In this document: one piece after another, positions 34,880 to 38,246 of the stretch | Position numbering within the stretch: the first letter of the stretch is position 1 | Layout of the letters: each line of letters starts with the position of its first letter | NCBI GenBank assembly: GCA_032718475.1 | Contig: JAUCBJ010008028.1 | Location: 1-42,953 of the forward strand | Origin: Nemertoderma westbladi | Lineage: Eukaryota > Xenacoelomorpha > Nemertodermatida > Nemertodermatidae | Length of the DNA stretch: 42,953 nucleotides | Direction: 5' to 3' | Notes under the pieces: model-generated | What the model was told of the DNA's origin: nothing | The model's database searches: none | What the model saw: the letters and a program-made list of their open reading frames with translations, nothing else | Program-made: the position numbers and the translations under genes

Positions 34880-35217
34880 TCTCCACAATCCACAGCTATA
34901 GCAATACTACAGATGTCTCTGAATTAAACCTACATTTGGTGCCAAGTTTGGTGCTAGTCTAGCCTGGCTAGTAGGTGTTCTAGTCTGACAACCTGTACAA
35001 ACCAATTTACACGTTTGTAAAATAATAAATATTATAACGTTACATGGTGCAGCGCTTCTTGGTAAATGACTAAGACGTCTTTGGTTTGGTTGAGTTGATT
35101 GTTGAGACCTTTTAGAATGCCGTCTAGAGTTCGTGATGCCGCTTTAATCTCGTTCACTTTACTTGATATGGGAGGCGGGAGGGCAGATCCTGTGTATCGC
35201 CGTTGTAATCTTGTCGT
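2971..35217 (-). CDS. Giant spectrin-repeat (nesprin-like) protein, internal part, 22 exons
   Basis: A large cytoskeletal rod protein. Minus-strand exons in transcript order: 35217-35044, 33757-33482, 31059-28808, 27907-27153, 24839-24561, 24381-24239, 24077-23912, 23635-23403, 22580-22416, 22054-21912, 21537-21345, 21104-20899, 20800-20671, 20352-20146, 19458-19354, 19160-19018, 18859-18676, 17613-17491, 17231-17081, 3979-3801, 3520-3314, 3194-2971. They total 6,638 bp, about 2,212 residues, and reading phase is continuous at every junction. The product is almost all amphipathic helix with spectrin-type tryptophans (for example LSLWQQ, ENRWMKL, VDIWKTY). Every 314-327 residues a (Q)RY...LP motif recurs (tyrosines near 8, 329, 654, 976, 1290, 1617, 1942), so the rod is a tandem of three-spectrin-repeat modules. 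No actin-binding CH domains, KASH segment, EF hands or GAS2 domain are in view. A nesprin is my best guess; a spectraplakin (MACF1/dystonin) or dystrophin relative is not excluded. All introns are GT-AG except one GC-AG (after 20146). Confidence 0.9.
3314..3520 (-). CDS. Spectrin gene exon 21
   Basis: 207 bp, 69 codons, phase 0 (acceptor TTTGCAG|GATAAA, donor CAG|GTGACC). Contains [13 protein letters not shown]. Confidence 0.87.
3801..3979 (-). CDS. Spectrin gene exon 20, downstream of the nested-gene intron
   Basis: 179 bp, acceptor GTTTTAG|AAAAGT, donor GAG|GTTAGT. Its first two bases complete the phase-1 codon of exon 19 to give Glu. The helical sequence continues the rod. Confidence 0.83.
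4330..4790. other. Very AT-rich stretch upstream of the SMYD5-like gene
   Basis: Long runs of A/T with short TAAATAA-type repeats and no coding signal. It probably contains the promoter region of the SMYD5-like gene; no defined element is seen. Confidence 0.5.
4813..4974 (+). CDS. SMYD5-like gene, candidate first exon
   Basis: ATG at 4813 opens 54 codons of acidic sequence ([16 protein letters not shown]). The donor GAG|GCAAGT is a GC site that joins exon 2 in phase 0 and gives a smooth helix, [16 protein letters not shown]. Read on without splicing, the frame stops at 5026. No in-frame GT donor was found. Confidence 0.55.
4813..11134 (+). CDS. SMYD5-like SET/MYND lysine methyltransferase with a second C-terminal MYND finger
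   Basis: Six exons: 4813-4974, 5462-5681, 5816-6000, 6141-6553, 6660-6787, 10293-11134 (1,950 bp, 649 aa). The family transfers methyl groups from S-adenosylmethionine to lysines of histones or other proteins. Residues 55-185 are helical and TPR-like. The SET domain opens with GRHGKGI at 185-191. A MYND finger is inserted in it: C223-x2-C226, C265-x2-C268, YC274, C278, H287, C291. SET resumes with NHSC (464-467) and AYIDT (tyrosine 502), followed by the cysteines of CECLRC (524-529). The long gap between the first two MYND cysteine pairs resembles SMYD5. Unlike SMYD5 as I know it, a complete second MYND follows (C539, C542, C585, C588, YC594, C598, H607, C611). The gene lies in a spectrin-gene intron on the opposite strand, and its last intron contains an alpha-tubulin gene. 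Exon 1 is the least certain because it needs a GC donor. Confidence 0.87.
5160..5297. repeat. Poly-G (5160-5180) and poly-C (5284-5297) tracts
   Basis: A 21-base G run and a 14-base C run 100 bp apart, with a further G-rich stretch near 5243-5256. They lie in the first intron of the SMYD5-like gene. Confidence 0.9.
5462..5681 (+). CDS. SMYD5-like gene exon 2 (TPR-like)
   Basis: 220 bp, acceptor TATTATTAG|ATACGA, donor GGAG|GTACGG. Paired-helix sequence with [17 protein letters not shown], typical of TPR repeats. Confidence 0.78.
5816..6000 (+). CDS. SMYD5-like gene exon 3 (TPR-like to SET start)
   Basis: 185 bp, acceptor TTGTAG|GAAAGA, donor AAAG|GTGTGT. Contains [18 protein letters not shown] and ends in the SET-opening GRHGK. 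Confidence 0.82.
6141..6553 (+). CDS. SMYD5-like gene exon 4 (SET start and first MYND)
   Basis: 413 bp, acceptor TCTCTAG|GGTATT, donor CCAA|GTAAGT. Contains [18 protein letters not shown] and YHCLLC, all eight MYND zinc ligands. Confidence 0.92.
6660..6787 (+). CDS. SMYD5-like gene exon 5
   Basis: 128 bp, acceptor TATTTAG|GATGAT, donor AAAG|GTTAGT. Completes the Lys codon of exon 4 and leaves one base. Confidence 0.85.
6788..7984. other. SMYD5-like intron 5, part upstream of tubulin
   Basis: AT-rich, no exon seen. It should hold the tubulin promoter if that gene has its own; no clear TATA box is placed with confidence. Confidence 0.5.
7985..9340 (+). CDS. Divergent intronless alpha-tubulin
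   Basis: A 451-aa alpha-tubulin, which pairs with beta-tubulin to form microtubules. Visible family marks are [13 protein letters not shown] near the N-terminus, the nucleotide-binding GGGTGSG (144-150), [25 protein letters not shown], the catalytic Glu at 256 in the LCEFQTN segment, and [20 protein letters not shown]. It departs from typical alpha-tubulins in three places. The N-terminus is MSTVAREV rather than MREC. The K40 loop is two residues shorter, with Asn at the K40-equivalent position and Lys one residue later. The tail ends EEA, with no C-terminal tyrosine. The gene has no intron and lies in sense orientation inside the last intron of the SMYD5-like gene, which suggests a retroposed copy. 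The reading frame is intact, so it is probably functional, perhaps tissue-restricted (inference). Confidence 0.97.
   Translation: MSTVAREVMSVHVGQCGSQVGNACWELFCMEHGIEPNGKIANDNKVVDNSFQTFYNETAAGQYVPRALFVDLEPTVIDEIRTGTYKALYHPEQLITGKEDAANNYARGHYTVGKELIDVLLDRIRKSAEGCSGLQGFMVFHSYGGGTGSGFTSLMLERLAIDYGKKSKFHLPIYPSPEISTAVVEPYNSVLTTHCTMENADCAFLLDNTACYEICQKNLDVERPTYSNLNRLIVQVVSALTSSLRFEGCLNVDLCEFQTNLVPYPRIHFPLASYAPILSNEKAHHEQMTIHEITSKCFDRENQMIKVDTRAGKFMACCMLYRGDIVPKDINAAINFMKNKADVKFVDWCPTGFKVGINFQPTTIVPGSEMAKTQRSVCMLTNTTALMDVWSRLNTKFDMMYAKRAFIHWYVGEGMEEGEFSDAREDMAALERDYEEVGLDTVTVQDEYEEA
9439..9444 (+). promoter_or_regulatory. Poly(A) signal of the alpha-tubulin gene
   Basis: AATAAA about 100 bp past the stop. 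A second AATAAA follows near 9557. These lie inside the SMYD5-like intron, so they could also cause premature polyadenylation of the host transcript. Confidence 0.55.
9625..9640. repeat. Poly-G tract
   Basis: A run of 16 G within a purine-rich stretch after the tubulin gene. Confidence 0.9.
9660..9765 (-). mobile_element. LINE reverse-transcriptase 3' fragment
   Basis: Minus-strand translation gives [19 protein letters not shown], which matches the motif (L..I...[11 protein letters not shown]) of the LINE fragments at 17680 and 42490. Short and decayed. Confidence 0.5.
10293..11134 (+). CDS. SMYD5-like gene last exon (SET core, post-SET, second MYND)
   Basis: 842 bp to TAA, acceptor TTTCCAG|GTGTAA in phase with exon 5. 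Contains [30 protein letters not shown] and the C-terminal MYND finger ([14 protein letters not shown]). Confidence 0.93.
11307..11312 (+). promoter_or_regulatory. Poly(A) signal of the SMYD5-like gene
   Basis: AATAAA 173 bp after the stop codon, the first plausible signal downstream. Confidence 0.5.
11932..12071. mobile_element. Small hairpin element (MITE-like)
   Basis: Near-complete inverted repeat. The left arm (about 11938-11986, with CACTTTACAGTGTTATGATC) is matched by the reverse complement of the right arm (about 12024-12066, with GATCAGAACACTGTAAAGTA), separated by about 40 bp. No coding capacity. Confidence 0.6.
12390..12660 (-). mobile_element. LINE family B 3' fragment
   Basis: Minus-strand translation shows [18 protein letters not shown] and [14 protein letters not shown], matching the copies at 17889, 26440 and 38875. 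It is degraded and lacks the rest of the element. Confidence 0.7.
13012..17035 (+). mobile_element. tRNA-derived SINE (family 1) expanded by an internal minisatellite
   Basis: The head has a tRNA-like A box (GGTCTAGTGGTGGC at 13023) and B box (GGTTCGATCCC at 13067), then a body reading GATAAATGGGAACCAAG. The tail AAAAGATTCTCCCATTCAT sits at 17008-17026. Head and tail match the copy at 35689-36180 but here are separated by the 63-bp array. Confidence 0.75.
13199..17004 (+). repeat. 63-bp minisatellite, about 60 copies
   Basis: Tandem unit containing GATCACCCATGGTGGTGAAC and GGCATTCCTTTAGGAAACAG. Most units are 63 bp; some are shortened or carry 1-bp changes. Because 63 is divisible by three, several long open frames cross it, but no start, splice or protein character supports coding. 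It lies in the 13.1-kb spectrin intron. Confidence 0.97.
17081..17231 (-). CDS. Spectrin gene exon 19, upstream of the 13-kb nested-gene intron
   Basis: 151 bp, acceptor TTTTCAG|GTTGAA, donor CAAAG|GTAAAT leaving one base (phase 1). The next exon that fits in phase and character is at 3979, 13.1 kb away. Confidence 0.83.
17491..17613 (-). CDS. Spectrin gene exon 18
   Basis: 123 bp, acceptor TTTCCAG|ACCATG, donor GAT|GTTAGT. Seventh super-repeat motif, [13 protein letters not shown]. Confidence 0.83.
17680..18450 (+). mobile_element. LINE family A reverse-transcriptase 3' end, interrupted
   Basis: Plus-strand translation gives [35 protein letters not shown], then after an insertion [36 protein letters not shown] and [12 protein letters not shown]. 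It ends in a TAG-rich 3' tail (18437-18452). The frame is broken, so it is non-functional. It lies antisense in the intron between spectrin exons 17 and 18. Confidence 0.85.
17889..18172 (-). mobile_element. LINE family B 3' fragment inserted in LINE family A
   Basis: Similar to 26440-27012. Flanked by the 8-bp direct repeat ATGGTACT (17881-17888 and 18173-18180), which looks like a target-site duplication. Family A sequence resumes exactly after it. Confidence 0.8.
18676..18859 (-). CDS. Spectrin gene exon 17
   Basis: 184 bp, acceptor ATTTAG|TCTACA, donor AAA|GTTCGT. Contains [15 protein letters not shown]. Confidence 0.85.
19018..19160 (-). CDS. Spectrin gene exon 16
   Basis: 143 bp, acceptor CTTTTAG|GATTTG, donor AAAGG|GTAATC. 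Contains [14 protein letters not shown]. Confidence 0.82.
19354..19458 (-). CDS. Spectrin gene exon 15
   Basis: 105 bp, 35 codons, phase 0 (acceptor TTTTAG|GGCGCT, donor CAG|GTGGGT). Confidence 0.82.
19935..20000 (+). mobile_element. LINE family B extreme 3' fragment
   Basis: Reverse complement resembles the GATCGGCATGCTGCATTGC...CCGGCTTGTCGACAA end of the 17889-18172 copy. Confidence 0.45.
20146..20352 (-). CDS. Spectrin gene exon 14, ending at a GC donor
   Basis: 207 bp, 69 codons, phase 0. Acceptor TTTTGTAG|AGACTT. The only donor that keeps the frame is TTACAG|GCAAGT, a GC-AG intron with otherwise consensus bases. Contains [13 protein letters not shown], which continues naturally into exon 15 ([12 protein letters not shown]). 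Confidence 0.85.
20671..20800 (-). CDS. Spectrin gene exon 13
   Basis: 130 bp, acceptor ATTTAG|GTTCGA completes the Arg codon, donor ACA|GTAAGA. Confidence 0.82.
20899..21104 (-). CDS. Spectrin gene exon 12
   Basis: 206 bp, acceptor TTTCAG|GACATT, donor CAAAG|GTTGAA. Carries the sixth [12 protein letters not shown] motif. Confidence 0.87.
21345..21537 (-). CDS. Spectrin gene exon 11
   Basis: 193 bp, acceptor CTCAAG|ATATGC, donor AAG|GTAAAA. Contains [12 protein letters not shown], a typical spectrin-repeat first helix. Confidence 0.85.
21651..21734. repeat. 21-bp tandem repeat, 4 copies
   Basis: Four near-perfect units of CCTTTTGCGTCGATTTTCCC type. It sits at one end of a partial family-C element and repeats part of that element's own sequence. 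Confidence 0.95.
21912..22054 (-). CDS. Spectrin gene exon 10
   Basis: 143 bp, acceptor CCCTCAG|ATGAAG, donor ACGAG|GTTGGT leaving two bases. Confidence 0.85.
22085..22255 (+). mobile_element. Family C non-autonomous element, copy 1
   Basis: Shares GGAAAGGAGCAG..TTACAGTG, ATTCTAACCAAA, GAGAGTAATCAGCT and CTGGAGAGAGATTAA with copies at 28325 and 34603 (the latter reversed). Confidence 0.65.
22416..22580 (-). CDS. Spectrin gene exon 9
   Basis: 165 bp, 55 codons, phase 0 (acceptor TTTTTAG|TCGAGA, donor AAG|GTAACG). Contains the [19 protein letters not shown] helix. Confidence 0.88.
22779..23398. repeat. Perfect (GGTC)155 tetranucleotide tract, 620 bp
   Basis: Uninterrupted GGTC repeats, reading CCGA on the spectrin coding strand. 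It lies in spectrin intron 8 and begins at intron position +5. It is open in all six frames (GRSV on plus, PTDR on minus), which is a property of the repeat and not evidence of coding. Confidence 0.98.
23403..23635 (-). CDS. Spectrin gene exon 8, abutting the (GGTC)n tract
   Basis: 233 bp, acceptor TTTACAG|AAGTAC, donor AGCAAG|GTTAG. The tetranucleotide tract occupies the intron from position +5 onward. Contains [15 protein letters not shown]. The exon joins exon 9 in phase 0, so the Pro-Thr-Asp-Arg reading of the repeat is not needed to keep the frame. Confidence 0.9.
23912..24077 (-). CDS. Spectrin gene exon 7
   Basis: 166 bp, acceptor TTACAG|GGTCAT, donor AGAG|GTAAAG. Continues the helix of exon 6 ([13 protein letters not shown]). 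Confidence 0.85.
24239..24381 (-). CDS. Spectrin gene exon 6
   Basis: 143 bp, acceptor CCCCAG|ATTACC, donor AAA|GTTAGT. Contains NKVWLIDLE and ends with the fifth, degenerate super-repeat motif (SKYDIK). Confidence 0.85.
24561..24839 (-). CDS. Spectrin gene exon 5
   Basis: 279 bp, acceptor TTTTCAG|ACGAAA, donor GCTG|GTGAGT; phase 1 in and out. Coiled-coil sequence with a helix ending ASWIKNAG. Confidence 0.9.
24840..26439. other. Spectrin intron 4, non-repeat part
   Basis: No exon, RNA gene or tandem repeat recognised on either strand between exon 5 and the LINE fragment at 26440. Confidence 0.5.
26440..27012 (-). mobile_element. LINE family B reverse-transcriptase 3' end (longest copy)
   Basis: Minus-strand frames give [20 protein letters not shown], a [20 protein letters not shown] segment, [40 protein letters not shown] and [10 protein letters not shown], the usual end of a non-LTR retrotransposon ORF2. 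Broken by frame changes; only the 3' end is present. Confidence 0.85.
27153..27907 (-). CDS. Spectrin gene exon 4
   Basis: 755 bp. Acceptor TTCTTAG|ATTAAA completes the Arg codon split from exon 3, and the donor TCAG|GTTGGT leaves one base. Contains the fourth [13 protein letters not shown] motif and the LNNRWEAL helix. Confidence 0.92.
27908..28324. other. Spectrin intron 3, AT-rich part
   Basis: Nothing recognised besides AT-rich intron sequence. Confidence 0.5.
28325..28537 (+). mobile_element. Family C element, copy 2, ending in a 22-base C run
   Basis: Begins CGACGAATTAATATCTCGCC, shares the family core (GGAAAGGAGCAGGTT, ACGTTATTCTAACCAAA, GAGTAATCAGCTGTTATTTG) and ends at poly-C (28516-28537). 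Confidence 0.7.
28808..31059 (-). CDS. Spectrin gene exon 3, large 2.25-kb exon
   Basis: 2,252 bp (about 750 residues) in one open frame. Acceptor TTTTAG|ATGGTG, donor CACCG|GTTAGT, leaving two bases. Roughly seven spectrin repeats, with QRY-type motifs at exon residues 177 and 501 and SLWQQ helices near 330 and 660. The ATG at the exon start is internal: the preceding exon joins in phase directly in front of it. This exon is far larger than the others, suggesting loss of ancestral introns here. Confidence 0.93.
31420..33440 (-). mobile_element. tRNA-derived SINE (family 2) expanded by an internal minisatellite
   Basis: Read on minus from 33440, a tRNA-like head has A box TAGCTTAGTTGGTTGAGC and B box GGTTCAACCCC, and acceptor-like ends GGCCGAG/CTCAGCC that can pair 6 of 7. 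Then come a body with GATAAATGAGTACCAG and ACTTGG, the 36-bp array, and single-copy sequence at 31420-31496. The tRNA fold is degenerate (anticodon and T arms), so this is not a working tRNA gene. Confidence 0.6.
31497..33289 (+). repeat. 36-bp minisatellite, about 50 copies with higher-order structure
   Basis: Unit of type CTACTCCTATCTGCTACCCG followed by AAGGTAGGGGTGGGCG. All units are 36 bp, so every frame stays open (for example [12 protein letters not shown] repeated). Variants recur at 324 bp (nine units). It lies in spectrin intron 2 and no splice or start supports coding. Confidence 0.97.
33482..33757 (-). CDS. Spectrin gene exon 2
   Basis: 276 bp, 92 codons, phase 0 at both ends (acceptor TTTTTTAG|GCGAAT, donor CAG|GTATCG). 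Contains the spectrin-repeat core [20 protein letters not shown]. Confidence 0.88.
33849..34354. mobile_element. Foldback element with 63-bp terminal inverted repeats
   Basis: 33849-33911 and 34292-34354 are inverted copies matching at about 60 of 63 positions (for example GAGCCTTAGCGAATTGA and CTGTTAGGGGGT). The interior holds a GTC-rich array and about 290 bp of unique sequence. No transposase. Confidence 0.85.
33910..34001. repeat. GTC trinucleotide array with a 15-bp period
   Basis: (GTC)n with every fifth triplet changed to GTT, giving 15-bp units. It directly abuts the left arm of the foldback element. Confidence 0.95.
34603..34878 (-). mobile_element. Family C element, copy 3, bounded by poly-G and poly-C
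   Basis: A 27-base G run (34603-34629) followed by AACTGGAC, and GTCCAGT followed by a 30-base C run (34849-34878), form inverted ends. The core matches the copies at 22085 and 28325 in reverse. Confidence 0.8.
35044..35217 (-). CDS. Spectrin gene exon 1 of those visible
   Basis: 174 bp, phase 0 at both ends. The acceptor TATAG precedes ACGACAAG and the donor is CAT|GTAACG. It carries the first RRYTGSALP motif of the super-repeat and has no initiator ATG, so the gene continues upstream of 35217. No further upstream exon is recognised before the Evx gene. Confidence 0.8.
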
Positions 35218-35688
35218 CTATAAAGATAAAGAGTATTCATTAATTATTAATATTTAATAATATTCGTATTTAATCATTATTACAGATGGCCTTTCCGGCA
35301 GACTATTTATTATTTTACTGTAATTTAACTGGTCTGAATATTGAATTAATGCGCTATTGATTAGAACGTATTTTTTGTGCAAATATAATTTCAATATTTA
35401 CTGCAGTTGCTATGAAAATAATAATTATTAATATAAAATTTTAAAAACTCAATATTACAATTGCCATTACAAAGAATTTACAGAAGATTTGCAGCGAGAT
35501 TATATAAAAACACAATTATTAACATTACAATGATAGAAAATGTAAATAGAAAATAAAACCGACAATTAAACTTTAAAAAAGCAATGATATATATTTTTGT
35601 GGGTCGATATTATTTTTTATTCTGGAAAATAAATTTATCCTCGGGATGAAATCTTAGTTATTATTTTTGTTATATTTATAAACTAAAA
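35218..35688. other. AT-rich sequence upstream of the 5'-most spectrin exon
   Basis: No exon or repeat recognised; likely intron. Confidence 0.4.
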
Positions 35689-36180
35689 TAGCTGCAGCTT
35701 GGTCTAGTGGTGACATTCCTGGGCATCCAATTAGGAGGCCCTGGTTCGATCCCTACATGGGGCAGCACAGTTTGGGAACAGTGCTTTGAATGCCGCATCC
35801 TAACCCAACCCAGGCTGTCATTCTTGACTGGTAGATAAATATAACTTTCGTTGGCACATGTTTCAAAGTCGGCAATGACGTCCAGATGGGATCGAACTGG
35901 TGACCTGACACCGGAAGTCTGACACTCTAACCATTCAGCTAGCGGCTCAGGTAAAAGATAGACCTGGAAATACTATCTACTGATACCCTGTATGTCGGCC
36001 ATTTACCACCTCATGGCCTCCCATCTGCAATACCATACCATCATCTGCTGCCACTGTGCACAAATCGATAAATGAGAACCAAGATGACTTGGGATACTTG
36101 GGAAGGGTCCACTTTAGATGACCCATGGTGGTCAACCATAGGAATTCCTTGACTTAATGAGTCTAAAAGATTCTCCCATT
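35689..36180 (+). mobile_element. tRNA-derived SINE (family 1), interrupted copy
   Basis: Head with GGTCTAGTGGTGAC and GGTTCGATCCC, body GATAAAT/GAGAACCAAG, and a single copy of the segment that is amplified at 13199 (TTAGATGACCCATGGTGGTC), then tail AAAAGATTCTCCCATTCAT. Interrupted at 35841-36066. Confidence 0.8.
35841..36066 (-). mobile_element. Second tRNA-like SINE inserted in the family 1 SINE
   Basis: On minus, GCTAGCTGAATGGTTAGAGTG (A-box region) and CCAGTTCGATCCC (B box) form a tRNA-like head ending near 35880. Flanked by GATAAAT (35834-35840 and 36067-36073), a likely target-site duplication. Confidence 0.7.
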
Positions 36181-38003
36181 CATTTATATAAAATTAGCCA
36201 CTGGCGGAACTATTGATTGCCCTATGAATTGTGAAATTCATGTTAAGTTTAGAAATCACAATTTTTCTGGTACGAAATTGCCCCGTTGGCATGTTAGTCC
36301 GCACAAAGACGATTATATAATCCGAGCCGAGTTCGGCCCAAATGGGAACACCTACTCGCTACTCAGGCATAAATTATATGTAATACATATTGAAAAGATA
36401 TAGCTGAATACTAAGTTATTTTCGTTATTTTCGCTAGAGTTATTTTCGCATCGTTTTGGATTTCTTTAGCTCCAAAGTAAACACAAGGCGATTCGTAATA
36501 CATATTGAGTCAGATTGACATGAAAATTTCCAACATAACTGAATGATATTATTATATTTGTCAAAGAGATATATATATATTTAAAATTTAGCTTAAGGAA
36601 TTGGTCACTAATTTACCACCTTTCTAACGGTCACCTCCAACTAAAAACTAATTTAGACCCGGAAAATTCCCACAAAATTACATGTTCTTTTACTTAATTG
36701 AATAACTTCTAATTGAAAGCCTGTAGAATCTCAGGCAATGGTTCAAACAATTCCAAATTATTATCCATTGTTATGGATAATCAGCCACTAAAATTGCATT
36801 AAAATTGGAGTCTCTCCCCCCAATTAATGGCACACCTTGTTTACTGAGATATCCTCCAGATGTTAATAATAACACTCGTTTTTTTCACGTTTTTTTTAAC
36901 ATCTTTGTCATCTATCCTAGACACTTTAGATTACAGGACTTTAGATTTCACAAAACTCCACGAATTACTATATTAACTACTAACTTCTAGTACCACCACC
37001 AGCTTATTGGTACTGATCGCAGTGATTGGCAATGCCAACGACATAGATAGTTCACAACAGGGTGATATAAACCACTCGAAACCAGACTGGTAGTCTCCGA
37101 CTTTGAACAATTGTACGTGGGGGTGATTAGCGCTGGCCATTAAACGGACTGGTACCGCTGAAAACGCAATAAAGCGATCACTCTTATACCGCCACTACAA
37201 TGCAGATCGCCGACCCCGGCGTATAGCTAACTAAAATACAGATTACGTGAAGGCCTTTAAGGTATGACGTTCCAATGAAAAGGTTGGCCATAAAAAAATA
37301 GAAGAGTGAACGAGTTAGGCATTATAAGAGCTGTTAAAAATGGAAATCATATTTAGATATTTATTCATACGGGTGGAGATTATCATAGAGTACCGCGGGG
37401 GCCAATACAGGCCACATTTGGCGTTTTGGGGTCGTAAAAATTTATTACCTATGATTGGGTTAGCTAGTGTACTGGAGTGTGTCAGGGACAAGATTTGGGC
37501 CCGGGAGAGTTTGTTGTGTAACTGATCACCCGTCACAATGCAGGTAGTACCTGTATACAGCTGGCACTGATTAACCTTATCTATTACTGCTGTAATCATT
37601 GATAAAAAAAAACTATAAAGGTTTACTAATCAAGGATTGATTTCTTAGATCACAAAGGCTGGGGTAATTACCACTCCCAGGAGGACATCCAAATCGTATT
37701 TACCAATTGGTTGGAGGGGCTTCTTGGTGTTGGCCAATCGCGTGGCTTGCCGAACTAAGGCTTGGGCCAATAGCAAGACGAATAGAGAAGAACTTTACTG
37801 AGGATTCGAAGAATTTATATACCATCACCAACTTTTAGAATGGCTCACACACTAAGGAAAATGTACTGCAAGGTTCTCCTAAACTTTATAAAAAACTTGT
37901 TACATTATTTAGTCTCGGCAGTAAGAAATTAGCTTTCCCGGTGGACAAACAACTATCATACATATCATTCAAATACAGATTAGGTCTGTCATTTCATATC
38001 TCC
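36181..38003. other. Region upstream of Evx
   Basis: No supported exon, RNA gene or repeat. Likely contains Evx promoter and regulatory sequence; no specific site can be assigned. Confidence 0.5.
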
Positions 38004-38246
38004 ATGGCAACTACAAACATTGCAGCAGAGAGTTCGGAATCCCGCCGATTGGGGCGTCATTACGTATCGGTGTCGGAGACGGCTGAGGACGACTCACTGG
38101 ACGACTCGCAACGCCGGTACCGCACGGCGTTCAGTCGGCAGCAACTGCAGCGGTTGGAACGGGAGTTCGTTAAGGAGAACTACGTATCGCGACCCAAGAG
38201 ATGCGAACTCGCCTCCTCTCTTAGTCTACCGGAAACTACCATAAAG
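38004..38246 (+). CDS. Evx: Evx exon 1 (N-terminus and first 46 homeodomain positions)
   Basis: 243 bp, 81 codons. An in-frame GTG lies upstream at 37941, but the ATG at 38004 is the first in-frame ATG. Confidence 0.88.
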
